From the NCBI GenBank assembly GCA_028279595.1, contig JANQNK010000020.1, forward strand, positions 186,001 through 250,000: 64,000 nt of DNA. The letters are read 5' to 3'. Source of the DNA: Thermoplasmatota archaeon (GTDB taxonomy: Archaea; Thermoplasmatota; JAKEGO01). This document shows positions 39,301 through 54,300 of the stretch, piece by piece. A program made the position numbers and the translations under genes. Under the pieces are notes generated by a model, which was not told the origin of the DNA, did not search any database, and was given only the letters and a program-made list of their open reading frames with translations. Every line of letters starts with the position of its first letter. Position 1 is the stretch's first letter.

Positions 39301-42300
39301 ACGAAGACAGGACCGCAGACCGGAGAGGTGGGCGAGACGATCACCTACACCATCACCATCGACAACACTGGAGAAGTCGACCTGTACATCACTCAGTTCG
39401 ACGACTCGCTCCTGGGCGACCTACTCGACATCCTCGGCTACGGACCGTCCAATCCGCTCGTTGTCGAACCATTGATCGATTCATTCTTCGACATAACCTA
39501 CGAGATCGATATCGAGGACCCGGACCCACTCCCGAACACTGTCACCGTGACCGGTGTGAACGAGAAGGACGATGACCAGGTCACCGGCGGAGACGATCAT
39601 TCCGTCGACATCCTCAGAACGGGCATCGAAATCACGAAGGACGGCCCATCCTCTGCCGAGATGGGCGAGGTGATCGAGTACACGATAACCATCAAGAACA
39701 CGGGCCAGGTGGACCTGTACATCTACACGCTCTACGACAGCCTCCTGAACGACCTCACCAGCTACATCACCAACCCGATCGCGGCCGGCGCCACTGTCAC
39801 CTTCAACTACTACTATACGGTCACACACTCGGACGACGATCCCCTCGAGAACGGCATCTATGTCTCCGCATACAACTACTACGGAGCCGATGGAGTGGTG
39901 GACTACGACTCGCACACCTGCGACCTCAAGTACGCCCGCATGAGCATAGAGAAGACCGGACCGGCCACTGCCGAGGTGGGCGAGGAGATCATGTACACCA
40001 TCACCATCTACAACGACGGTGAGGTGGACCTGTACGTCTCCTACCTCTGGGACAGCTACGAGGGCGACCTGAGCGGCCTGATCACCGGCGGCGTGATCAC
40101 CGTGGCGGAAGGCTTCGAGACGATCACATACACAAGGATAGTATCCGGAGCCTACGACCCGATCTACAACGAGGTCGAGGTCATCGCTGACAACTACTAC
40201 GAGGGCGACGAGGTCACGGATACCGATTCGCACTCGGTGGACGTCCTCAGGACCGGTGTCGAGATCACCAAGACCGGACCGGCCACTGCAGAGGTCGGCG
40301 AGGAGATAACCTACACAGTGACCATAGAGAATACCGGCGAGGTAGACCTCTACATCTACGCGCTCTACGATTCACTCGTGGGCAGCCTGATGAGCCATAT
40401 TACGAACCCGCTCGCCCCTGGAGAGATAGTGACCATCACCTACACCTATACGGTGCAACAGGGCGACAGCGATCCTCTCGAGAACACGGTCACCGTCAGG
40501 AGCTACAACTGGTACCAGTCCGACGGAAGGATCGAGTCCGCGACCCACTCGGTAGACATCAAGTATACAGACGTCAGCATAACGAAGACGGGACCGACGG
40601 ACGCAGAACCCGGGGATACGATAACCTACACCATTACAGTATACAATGATGGTGAAGTGGACCTGTACATCGACTCCCTCATGGACTCGCTCCTCGGAGA
40701 CCTGATCCTCGAGATCAGCGACGGCAAGATAACCGTCGCCGAGGGCTACGAGACATTCACCTACGACTATCTGGTACTGTCCTCCGACCCGGACCCGTTG
40801 ATCAACACGATCACTGTCGTGGGATCGAACAGCAATGACGACGATACCGTAACCGACACCGCAAGCCACGAGGTCGACCTTCAGAAGGTCGACTTCACGA
40901 TCGAGAAGACCGGACCGGAGACCGCGGAGGTGTGGGAGCAGATCACCTACACGGTCAGGATCACGAATACTGGAGACACGGACCTTTACGTCACCTACCT
41001 GGACGACGACATCATTGGCGACCTCAGTGGCAGCGTCGATCCCAACCCGATACCTGTTGGCGAGTATGCAGAATTCACGTATCTGTACACCGTCACCGCA
41101 GAATGGGATCCGCTGATCAACGAGATCACCATGACCGGCGAGAACGAACTGGGCGAGGATGAGATCACGAAATCAGATACACACTCGGTCGACCTCCTGC
41201 GCACCGGCGTCGAGATATACAAGGAAGGCCCCGACATCGCCATGGTGGGACAGGAGATCACGTACACCGTTACGGTCGTGAACACAGGCGAGGTCGACTA
41301 CTACGTGACCTACCTCGATGACACGCTGATCGGGGATGTCAGCGGTTACATCACCGACGATGTCATCACCCTCAGCGAGGGTTCCGAGACATTCTCATAC
41401 ACGCATACTGTAACGGCCCAGTACGATCCACTACCGAACGCCGTGAACGTGAACGGGCAGAACCAGTTCGGAAGCGACTGGGTCAGCGACTCCGATGGAC
41501 ACTCCTGCGACATCCTGCATCCAGGCGTCGAGATAACGAAGACCGGACCCGAGGAGGCCCTCGTCGGCGAGGAGATCACCTACACGATACGGGTGACCAA
41601 CACCGGTGAGACCGATCTGTACATCACGAGCCTGTATGACTCGATCCTCGGTGACATCAGCAGCTACGTCGACGGCGGCGTTGTGACGCTGGCCGAGGAA
41701 TATGACGAGTTCGACGTGACCTACGTGGTTCCGCAGAGCACACCCGATCCGCTCGTGAACGAGGTCACAGTTGTTGGGACCACGATCCACGGCGGCGAAT
41801 CGGTGACTGCTTCGGCCTCTCACGAGGTCGACATACTCTACACTGGAGTCCGGATCATCAAGACCGGACCCTTGGATGCAGAGGTCGGTGAGACGATCAC
41901 ATACGAGGTCACCGTCTACAACACTGGCGAGGTCACACTGTACATCACATCGCTGACGGACACCCTCGTGGGCAACCTGAGGGATGAGATCAGCGGCTAC
42001 ATGATAACCGTGGCCGAGGGTTCCGAGACGTTCACCTACACATACACCGTGACCGACACCTGGGACCCGCTCGTCAACACCATCACCGTAAACGGCGAGA
42101 ACATGTACGATGCGAACCCGGTTACCGATTCATCCACGGTCTCCGTGGACGTCCTGAGGACCGGCGTCGAGATATACAAGACCGGACCCTTGGAGGCCGA
42201 GATAGGCGAGACGATCACCTACGAGATAACCGTGATCAATACCGGTGATGTGACCCTATACATCACATCCCTCGAGGACACCCTCGGTGGAGACCTGACC

Positions 42301-45300
42301 GGTTACCTCGCAAGCTTGGAGCTGGCGGCCGGCGCCTACGACATCTTCACGTACACCTACACCGTCCTGGCCACGGACCCAGACCCGCTGGGCAACACCG
42401 TCACGATAGAGGGATGGAACCAGTACGACAGCGACCCGGTCAGCGATACCGACGGACATTCGGTGGACATCCTCCGCACTGGAGTAAGGATAGAGAAGAC
42501 CGGTCCGACGACCGCGGAGGTCGGACAGACGATAATGTACACCATCGTCGTGACCAACACCGGCGAGGTGGACCTGCATCTGACCAGCCTGAGCGACACG
42601 CTGGGCGGCGATCTGTTAGGTCAGATCAGCGGCAGTGTCATCACGACTGGAGAGGTCTCCGAGACGGTCTATTACTACCACACGGTCGGGTCCACACCGG
42701 ACCCACTCCCGAACACGGTGACAGTCACCGGTTGGAACTCCCATGACATGGACCAGGTATCTGCCGAGGACAGCCACTCCGTTGACGTCCTTCACGCAGG
42801 CATCAGTATCGAGAAGAGCGGTCCGGAGACAGCCGAGGTCGGCGAGACCATAACGTACACAGTAACAATGACGAACACTGGCGAGGTCGACCTGTACATC
42901 GATTACCTCTGGGACCTGCTGGTGGGAGACCAGCTCTGGCAGATAACCAATCCGTTGGAGCCAGGCGATTCGGTCACCTTCACATACCAGTACACGGTAC
43001 AGCAGAACGACGAGGACAATCTGTACAATTGGATATACGTCGAGGCTTACAACCAGTACCAGTCGGACTTCGTGTACGATTACGAGGAGGTCTGGGTGGA
43101 CATCCTCTACACCGGCGTGACCATCGAGAAGACCGGACCTGAGACCGCAGAGGTCGGAGAGACGATAGAGTACGAGGTGACCATCACCAACACCGGCGAG
43201 GTCGACCTTTACATAACCTATCTCTGGGACTCGCTCGTGGGCGATGTGAGCGGACTCATAACCAATCCGATCGCCTCTGGAACCTCCGTGACCATCTACT
43301 ACTACTACACCGTCCAGCAGGACGACCCCGATCCGCTCGTGAACGAGATATGGCTCAGGGCCTGGAACCAGTACCAGAGCGACCCGCAGGGCGGACACGA
43401 CACGCACTCCGTCGACATCCTCTACACCGCCATATCCATAGAGAAGACCGGACCCACGGACGCCGAGATCGGCGAGGAGATAACCTACACCATTACGATA
43501 TACAACGACGGCGAGGTCGATCTGAAGATAACGTACCTCTACGACACGCTCCTGGGCAACCTCCTGAGCGAGATCCCCAGCGGCGTCGTGACCTATGCCG
43601 ATGGAAGCTATTCCTTCGACTACACCTACACTGTCCTGTTGAGCGACGACGACCCACTGCCGAACGTGATCACCGTCACAGCGACCAACCTGTACGACAG
43701 CGATCCCGTCGGCGACGAGGACGACCATTCCGTCAACCTCAAGTACACCGGCGTCGAGATCACGAAGACCGGACCCGCCATCGGCGAGGTCGACGAGACG
43801 ATCACCTACACCATAACCATCGAGAACACCGGCGAGGTGGACCTCTACATAACCGACCTGGACGACACCCTCCTGGGTGACCTGATCGGAGAGATAACCA
43901 ATCCGATCGCACCGGGCGACACCTTCTCCTTCGACTACGACTACACCATCGTCCTGGGCGACGAGGACCCACTCCCGAACGTCGTAACGGTCATCGCGAC
44001 GAACGAGTTCGGCGGGAACGAGGTCACGGACCTGGCCCGCTGGTTCGTGGACATCCCGTACACCGGGATCGAGATCACGAAGACCGGACCATCGACCGGG
44101 GAGGTAGGCGAGACCATCACCTACACGATCAAGGTGGACAACACCGGAGAGGTGGACCTGTACGTCACCTCACTCGACGACACCCTCCTGGGTGATCTCC
44201 TCGACGAGATCAGCGACGGCATCATAACCACGACCGAGGACTACGAGGAGTTCACCTACGAGTACACGATCAAGGACACGGACGCGAATCCGCTTCCGAA
44301 CGTGATAACCGGTGAGGGCGAGAACCAGTACGGCGGCGACTACGTCATCGATTCCGCGGCCCATCAGGTCGAGATCCTGTACACGGGCATGGAGGTCTGG
44401 AAGGAAGGGCCGTACAACGCCGAGATCGGAGAGACCATCACCTACACCATATACATCAAGAACACCGGAGATGTCGATCTGGAGATCACAGACATCGACG
44501 ACACCCTCCTGGGCGACCTGACGAGCGAGGTCACCGGTGCGATCGCACCGGGAGCGACCTTCTCCTTCGATTACGACTACACCGTCCTCGAGACCGATCC
44601 CAACCCGATCTGGAACACCGTTACCGTCAAGGCCACCAACCAATACGACGAGGACCCGGTCCAGGACTCGGACTACTGGGGCGTCCAGCTCCTCTATACC
44701 GGCGTAGAGATCGAGAAGTCCGGACCGCTCACAGCTGAGATAGGCGAGACCATCACATACACCATTACGGTGACCAACACCGGTGGTGTGGACCTGCACC
44801 TGACCGAACTCGATGACACGGTCCTTGGAGACCTCCTCTACAAGATCAGTGACGCCAAGATCACGGTCGCAGAGGGCTCCGAGACCTTCACCTACGACTA
44901 CACCATACCCGACCCGACCTCTGAACCATTGGACAACACGATCACCGTCACCGCCACGAACCAGTACGGCGGCGACGAGGTGACGGACACGGCGAGCCAT
45001 AGCGTCGACCTGATGTACACCGGCGTCGAGATCGAGAAATCCGGTCCGACGACGGCCGAGGTGGGCGAGACCATAACCTACCAGATAGTCGTGAGGAACA
45101 CCGGAGAGGTCGACCTTCACATCAGCTCGCTGACCGATGACATCCTTGGCAACCTTATCGGATACCTTGCCAGCACCACCATCGCGGCCGGCGACTACGA
45201 CTACTTCGACGTCGACCACGTCGTCGAGGCCACACCGGACCATCTGATCAACACCGTGACTGTCGTCGGCGACAACCAGTACGACGCCGACGAGGTGACG

Positions 45301-48300
45301 GACGATGCGTCCCACGAGTGCGACGTGCTGAGGACCGGAGTGACCATCGAGAAGACCGGACCTGCGACCGCCGAGATCGGCGAGGTGATCAAGTACACGA
45401 TAACCGTGACGAACACCGGCGAGGTGGACCTCTACGTGACCATCGACGACACCCTCCTGGGAGACATCACCGCTGGTATAACCGGCGGCGTGGTCACGAC
45501 CCTCGAGGGTTCTGAGTCCTTCGACTACTACTATGTCGTCCAGTGGGACGATCCCGACTTCCTGGAGAACGAGGTCACAGTGACCGGCAAGAACGTCGAG
45601 GGCGAAGATAAGGTCACTGATACCGACGACCACGAAGTGGACCTGCTCTACACCGGTGTGACCATCGAGAAGACCGGACCGACGACCGCGGAGATAGGCG
45701 AGACCATCACCTACTACGTGACGATAACCAACACCGGCGAGGTACCGCTGTACATCGACTATCTCGACGACTCGCTTGTCGGCGACGTCAGCGGACTGGT
45801 CAGCCAGCCGATCGCTGTCGGGACATCCCAGACCATATCCTACGAATACACCGTCCTGGAGAACGACCCCGACTGGCTCGAGAACACGATCCGCCTGAGG
45901 GTGTTCAACAGGAACCAGATGGACGCGAAGGTCGTCTCCGACAGCCACTCAGTCGACCTGCTGTACACGGGCGTCGAGATAACGAAGACCGGACCCGACT
46001 ACGCTGAGGTGGGCCAGACCATCACCTACACCATAACCATCAAGAACACCGGCGAGGTCGATCTGTACGTCTACTGGCTCTACGACTCCCTCCTGGGAAG
46101 CCTGCTTGGCGAGATCACGAACCCGATCGCACCCGGCGCAACCGTCAGCTTCGACTACGACTACACCGTCCTCTGGACCGATCCGACGAGCCTGTACAAC
46201 AGCATCACCCTCTACGCATACAACTATTACGAGGCCAACGTGCGCATGGATTCAGATGACCACACAGTGACACTGCTGTACGCGGACGTCGAGATAACGA
46301 AGACCGGACCGACGGACGCGGAGATCGGCGAGACGATAACCTACACGATCCGCGTGACAAACACCGGCAACGTCGACCTGACCATCACGACGCTCTACGA
46401 CACCCTCCTGGGCGACCTCAGCGGTGAGATCACCGACGGCGTGATCACGACCACCGAGGGCTACGAGGAGTTCACCTACGATTACACTGTCAAGCAGACC
46501 GACACCGATCCTCTCCCGAACGAGATCGAGGTCGTGGCGACCAACCAGTACGGCACTGACACGGTCAGCGATGAGGCCAGCCATTCGGTGAACCTCAAGT
46601 ACACCGGAATGGAGGTCACCAAGACCGGACCTGCGACCGCCGAGATCATGGAGTACATCACGTGGACCATATCCATCGAGAACACCGGCGAGGTGGACCT
46701 CTACATAACATCCCTCGACGACACGATGTTCGGTGATATCCTGGACACGCTCGGATACGACGAGCTGAACCCGCTGGTCATCGCTCCGGGCGACACCTGG
46801 ACGGTCACCATCTCGAAGAACATATTCTCCTCGACGGACGATCCCATCGAGAACACCGTGACCGTCACAGCGACGAACCAGTACGACTCCGATCCGCAGG
46901 AAGGTGCAGACAGCCACGAGGTCGACGTCCTCTGGGCGAGCATCAAGATCGACAAGTCCGCGGTCGGAACCGCGCAGATCGGTCAGACGATCACCTACAC
47001 CATCGTGATAACTAACGACGGCGAGGTTGACCTAGACATAACATATCTCTGGGACACACTCCTGGGCGACCTGAGCACATATCTCAGCACCGGATCGATC
47101 GCTGCGGGCACCTCGGAGACCATCACGGTGACCTACCTGGTGACAGACGAGTACGACCCGATCGAGAACACCGTGACGGTCAAGGCATGGAACCAGTTCG
47201 AGGCCGACCAGGTGGAGGCGTCCGACGACCACTCCTGCGACCTTCTGAGGACCGGAATGACGATGGAGAAGACCGGCCCAGCGACCGTCGAGATCGGCGA
47301 GACCGTCTACTGGGACTACCTTGTGACCAACACCGGCGAGGTACCGATCTACCTGACCCACGTCGATGAGGTACTGATCGAGGATTGGTACTGGCCCACG
47401 CCATTCTACATCGGTGTCGGCGGTTCCCAGTCGTTCTACTGGGGCAGTGGATACACCGTGACCACAGCTGATGACGATCCGCTCGTCAACAGCGCTACGT
47501 TCTATGCAGATAACTACTACGGCGAGGACGAGGTCCAAAGCACTGACGACCATGAATCGGACATCCTCCGCACCGGCATCGAGGTCACGAAGACCGGACC
47601 GGAGGAGGCAGAGGTCGGAGAGACGATCACGTACACCATCACCGTGAAGAACACGGGAGAGGTGAACCTGTACGTGACCCTGATCGACTCGTACTACGGA
47701 GACCTGACAAGCTACCTCACCAACCCGCTCGCACCGGGCGAGACGCAGACCTTCGACTACGACCACACGATACTCTCGACCGACGACGACCCGCTCGTGA
47801 ACACCATCACCGCAAGCGGCGTGAACCAGTACCAGGCGGACCCGGTCTCAGACGAGGCCAGCCATACCGTCGAGATCCTCGGAACCGGGGTCGAGATCAC
47901 CAAGACCGGACCGACCACCGCCGAGGTGTGGGAGGAGATAGTCTACACCTACACCGTAACCAACACTGGCGAGGTGGACCTTTACATCAGTTCCATCGAC
48001 GACTCGCTCCACGGCGAACTGAAGAACTACATCAGCGGTGGCGTCATAACCCTGCTCGAGGGCTCCGAGACGTTCACCATCACCCACCAGGTGACACAGA
48101 CGCCCGATCCGCTGGTCGACGAGGTCACCGTATACGGTGAGAACTCGAACGGCGGTTCACAGGTCCAGTACTACGACGACCACACCGTCGATATCCTCTA
48201 CACCGGAGTCGAGATCACGAAGACCGGACCGGCCGAGGCAGAGGTGGGCGAGGAGATCACCTACACTGTGACCATCAAGAACACTGGCGAGGTGGACCTG

Positions 48301-51300
48301 TACGTCACATCGCTCATGGACACCCTCCTGGGCGACGTCAGCGGATACCTCGACGACCTGGTCATACCTGTCGGTGTGACCGATACGATCCAGTACACCC
48401 ACACCGTGACCTCGGTCTACGATCCGCTCCCGAACGGCATCAACATCAACGTGGAGAACCAGTACGAGAGTGACTGGAAGAGCGACAACGATGATCACTC
48501 CGTGGATATCCTCCGCACCTACCTGACTGTCGAGAAGACCGGACCGGCCGACGCGGAGATCGGTGAGACGATAACATACACCGTGACCCTGACCAACGAC
48601 GGCGAGGTCGAGCTGACGATAACGGGCATGGAGGACGACCTCGTCGATGACGTGTTCGACCTCCTGACCGACACCACCCTGGACGTCGGCGAGTCCGTAT
48701 CCATCTCGTACACGCACACCGTGGCCTACCTGGGCCCCGACCCACTGCTGAACACCGTTACAGTGACCGCCGAGAACCAGTACGGCGAGGACGAGGTCGA
48801 GGAGTCCGACGACCACTCGGTCGACATCCTGAGAACAGGCGTGGACATCCTGAAGGAAGGCCCCGACTTCGCAATGATCGGCGAGGTGATCACGTACACC
48901 ATTACAGTATACAATACTGGCGAGGTGGACCTCTACATCACCAAGCTCGAGGACAGCAACGTGGGCGACCTGAGCGGAGAGATCAGCGGCGGTGTCATCA
49001 CCGTGGAAGAGGGCTTCGAGGTCATCACCTACGAGTGGACCGTCACACTGGACGACGCGAACCCGCTCAAGAACCAGGTTGTCGTGATAGGCGTGAACCA
49101 GTACGGCAACGACCCGGTCGCTGACTCGTACTGCCACGGACTCTGGCTCCTCTACACTGGCGTCGAGATCGAGAAGGACGGACCCGAGGAGGCCGAGGTC
49201 GGCGAGGAGATAACCTACACCGTGACCATCGAGAACACCGGCGACGTCGACCTGTACATCACGTACCTCTACGACTCGCTCGTGGGCAGCCTGCTCGGCG
49301 AGATCACCAACCCGCTCGAGGAGGGCGACTCGGTGACCATCACCTACACCTACATCGTGACCGAGGACTACGATCCGCTCGTGAACACCATCACCGTGCG
49401 GGGAGTGAACTTCTACGAGGCCGACGAGCAGGAGGAGACCGCCACCCATAGCGTCGATGTGCTCAGGACCGATATCGACATCTGGAAGCAGAGTCCCGCC
49501 GACGCAAAGATCGGTGACAAGATAATCTACACCATAACGGTGTGGAACCTTGGCGAGGTGGACCTGTACATCACAGAACTCGAGGACTCGCTCCTGGGTG
49601 ACCTTAGCATCTACATCACTGGAGGCGTGGTCTCCGTCGCCGAGGGCAAGGAGGTCATCACCTACGAATACACTGTGACCGACGAGTACGAACCACTGAT
49701 CAACACGATCGAAGTGACCGCATGGAACCAGTACGACTCCGACGAGGTATCGGATGCGGCAAGGTCCGAGGTCGAGATACTCCGCACGGACGTCGAGATC
49801 GTGAAGACCGGCCCCGAGACCGCCGAGCTAGGTGAGACGATCGAATACGAGGTCACCATAACCAACACCGGAGACGTCGACCTCTACATCACGTACCTCT
49901 ACGACTCGCTCGTGGGCGACCTGCTCGACGAGATCACAAATCCGCTCGAGCCGGGCGACTCGGTGACCTTCACGTACGAATACACGGTCAAGACGACCGA
50001 CCAGACCCCGCTCGAGAACACCATCGAGGTCAGGGGCTGGAACTGCCACGAGCTTGACCCGACATCCGACGAGGACAGCCACTCGGTCGACCTGCTCAGG
50101 ACCGGCGTGAGGATCACGAAGGACGGACCGGACGACGCTGAGATCGGCGAGACGATAATCTATACCATCGTGGTCTACAACACGGGTAACGTCGATCTGC
50201 ACATCACCTACCTCTGGGACAGCCTCCTGGGAGACCTCAGCGGCGAGATCAGCGGCGGTGTGATAACCGTTGCCGAGGGTTCCGAGACGATAACATACGA
50301 GTATACGGTCACTGACGAAGATCCGGACGAACTCGATAACACAGTGACCGTCAGAGGCACGAACGAGTTCGGCGAGGACGAGGTCGAGGACGATGCCAGC
50401 CACACCGTCGACCTGCTCTACACATCCATGGAGATATGGAAGGAAGGTCCGGAGACCGCTGAGATCGGCGAGACCATCTACTACAAGGTATATATCCAGA
50501 ACATTGGTGAGGTCGATCTCTACGTGACGCTGATCGACGATGACCCATGGGGAGATCTGCTGGCTGCGATCGGCCAATCGCCGACCGATCCGTGGATAGT
50601 ACCGGTCGGTCAGACCTCTTGGATAACCTACACTCACATCGTGACAACGAGCGATCCTGATCCGCTCATAAACACCGTGACCGTCGAGGCAGAGAACCAG
50701 TACGGTGCCGACCCGCAGGACGGAGAGGACAGCCATTCAACCGACATCCTTCGCACCGGAATGGAGGTCACCAAGACCGGACCGGACAACGCCGAGATCA
50801 TGGAGTACATAACCTACACCATCACCATCGAGAACACCGGCCAGGTGGACCTGTACATCACCGAGCTCGACGACTCGATGTTCGGCGACCTCCTGGACAG
50901 CTGGGGATACGATGAACTGAACCCGCTGATCATTGAACCGGGAGACACCTGGACCGTCTACATCTCGTTCAATGTGTTCACGTCGCACTCCGATCCGATC
51001 CTGAACACCGTGACCGTCACTGGTACGAACCAGTACGGTGCGGACCCACAGGAGGATTCCGACAGTCATGAGACCGATATCCTCCGGGCGAGCATTGATA
51101 TCGACAAGTCCGCCGTCGAGACCGCGCAGATCGGTCAGACGATCACCTACACCATAGTCATAACGAACGACGGCGAGGTCGATCTCGACATCACCTATCT
51201 GTGGGACACCCTCCTGGGGGACCTGAGCAGCTACCTGAGCACAGGCTCGATCGCAGCTGGAACGTCCGAGACGATCTACGTCACCTACCTGGTGACCGAC

Positions 51301-54300
51301 GAGTACGACCCGATCGAGAACACCGTGACCGTCAGGGCATGGAACCAGTATGATGCAGATCAGGTCGAGGCATCCGACGACCATTCCTGTGACCTGCTCA
51401 GGACTGGAATGACGATGGAGAAGACCGGACCGGCGACCGTCGAGATCGGTGAGACCGTCTACTGGAACTACCATGTGACCAACACGGGCGAGGTCCCGAT
51501 CTACCTCACGCACGTCGATGAGGTACTGATCGAGGACTGGTACTGGCCTACGCCCTACTACATAGGTGTCGGCGGTTCCCAGACCTTCTACTGGATCGGC
51601 GGATACACCGTGACCACGGCTGACGACGATCCGCTCGTCAACAGCGCTACCTTCTACGCAGATAACTACTACGGCGAGGACGAGGTCCAAAGCACTGACA
51701 GCCATAGTTCGGACGTCCTCCGCTCCGACATCACCATCGAGAAGACAGGACCCGCGACGGCCGAGGTCGGCGAGGAGATAACCTACGAAGTGACCATCAC
51801 CAACGACGGCGAGGTCGACCTCGAGATAACATACCTCTACGATTCGCTCGTGGGCAGCCTGCTCGGTGAACTGACGACGGGTTGGATATCCGCCGGTTCC
51901 TCCGAGACCATCACATACACCTACACCGTGCTCTCCACGGATGACACGCCACTCGAGAACACCATCACCGTGACCGGTCAGAACCAGTACGGCGAGGACG
52001 AGGTCTCCGCCGAGGACGACCACTCCGTCGCACTGCTCAAGACCGGCGTGAGGATCGAGAAGTACGGACCGACGACCGCTGAGCTGGGCCAGACCATCAC
52101 CTACACGATACGCGTGACCAACACAGGGAATGTGGATCTGACCATCACCGACCTTGACGACACCCTCCTGGGCGACCTTTACAGTGAGATCAGCGGCGGT
52201 GTGATAACTACCACGGAGGGCTTCGAGCAGTTCACCTATGACTACACCGTCACATCCGCTGATACCGATCCGCTCGGTAACACGATAACAGTCGACGCCA
52301 CCAACCAGTTTGGCGGCGACCCCGTAAGCGCTTCCGACAGCCACTCCGTCGACATCCTTTACGCCGATCTGAGCATCGAGAAATCGGCCCTGACCACCGC
52401 GCAGGTGGGTCAGACCCTCACATACACCTTCGTGATAACGAACGACGGCGAGGTCGATCTCGATGTGACGTACTTCTTCGATAGCCTCCTGGGCAACCTG
52501 ATCGGATACCTGGACACTGGAACGATCGCCGCAGGAACATCGGAGACGATAACCGTCGATCATCTGGTGACCGATGTCTACGACCCGATCTACAACTATG
52601 TCACCATCACGGCATGGAACCAGTACGACAGTGATGCTCAGAGCGATAGTGACTCCCATACGTGTGATCTGCTGCGTACAGGCATCGATGTCGCGAAGAC
52701 CGGACCCGCGACCGCGGAGGTCGGCGAGCAATACTACTACACATACACAGTATACAACACAGGGGAGGTCACCCTGTACTTCGATACGATCCAGGACACC
52801 CTCAAGGGTGACTTCACCTGGACGACCCCGTTCGCGGTCCCGGTCGGTGGAAATCAAGTGATCCTGTGGACCTACACCGCCACCGATGAGTTCGACCCGA
52901 TAGAGAACACCGCTACATTCACCGGATGGAACGAGTACGATGAGGACGAGGTCACGGACTCGGACGACCATGAAGTCGACCTTCTCCGGACGAACATCGA
53001 GATCACGAAGACCGGACCATCCTCCGCAGTGGTCGGTGAGACCATAGAATACGAGATCACCATCGAGAACACTGGCGAGGTTAGCCTCGACATCACATAC
53101 CTCGACGACACGCTCCTCGGCGACCTGCTTGGTGAGCTGACATCGACAACGATAGCCTCTGGCGCCACAGTGACGATATATGTGGACTATCTCGTTACCG
53201 ACGAGTACGACCCGATCGAGAACACCGTCACCGTAAAGGCATGGAACCAGTACGACAGCGACCCGGTCGAGGACTCGGATGACCATTCGTGCAACCTACT
53301 CCGGACCGGAGTGAGCATAACCAAGGCCGGCGGACCGGACGAGGCATCGGTCGGCGAGGACATCACCTACACCATCACGGTGACCAACACCGGAGAGGTG
53401 GACCTCCACATCACGTACCTCTGGGACAGCCTCCTGGGGGATCTGAGCGGCTACATCACCGGAGATGTGATCACGGTCGGCGAGGGCTATGAGACCATCA
53501 CATACGATTACACCGTACAGAGCGGCGACCCCGACCCCCTCATCAATGAGGTGACCGTCATCGGCGAGAACTCGGAGGGCGGCGACGAAGTGACGGACTC
53601 CGCGGAACACTCCGTGGACCTGCTCCTGATCGGCGTCATCATCGAGAAGACCGGACCCGCTACAGCCGAGGTCTGGGAGTGGATCACGTACACCATTACA
53701 GTATACAACACTGGTGACGTGGACCTCTACATCGATGAGCTAGACGACGACATCATCGGCGACCTCAGCGGCAAGATCAGCGACGGCGTGATCACCGTCG
53801 CAGAGGGCTCGGAGACCTTCAGCTACCTTTACAAGACGACTGATGTGTATGATCCTATCTTGAATACGGTGACCGTGGTTGGAACGAACGAGTACGACGA
53901 TGATGAAGTGACGGAATCGGACAGTCACTCCGTCGACCTGCTCAGGACGGGAATCGAGATCGAGAAGACCGGACCGGAGACCGCAATGGTGGGTGAGGAG
54001 ATCACCTACACCATAACCATCAGGAACACCGGAGAGGTCGATTACTACGTCACGAACCTCGTGGACGCCATCTATGGAAATATGATCAGCGAGGTCGATA
54101 GCCCGATCGTTGTGGGCGACACTGTGTCCTTCACCTACGATCACACCGTGACCGATGCTTACGATCCGCTCCCGAACGCGATCAACATCAACGGACAGAA
54201 CCAGTTCGGTTCTGACTGGATCAGCGACTCCGACGGACACTCGGTGGACATCTACCGCACCGGCGTCTCGATAACCAAGACCGGACCGACGGAGGCACAG

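Noticed and set aside
50737..53286. Long minus-strand open frame of 849 codons, with similar ones at 53740-56040, 56092-57798, 31897-33546 and 44170-45948
   Set aside because: They lie entirely antisense to the giant repeat gene and translate to low-complexity Val/Gly/Asp/Arg sequence repeating with the module period. They are by-products of the codon pattern (few TTA, CTA or TCA codons), not genes.
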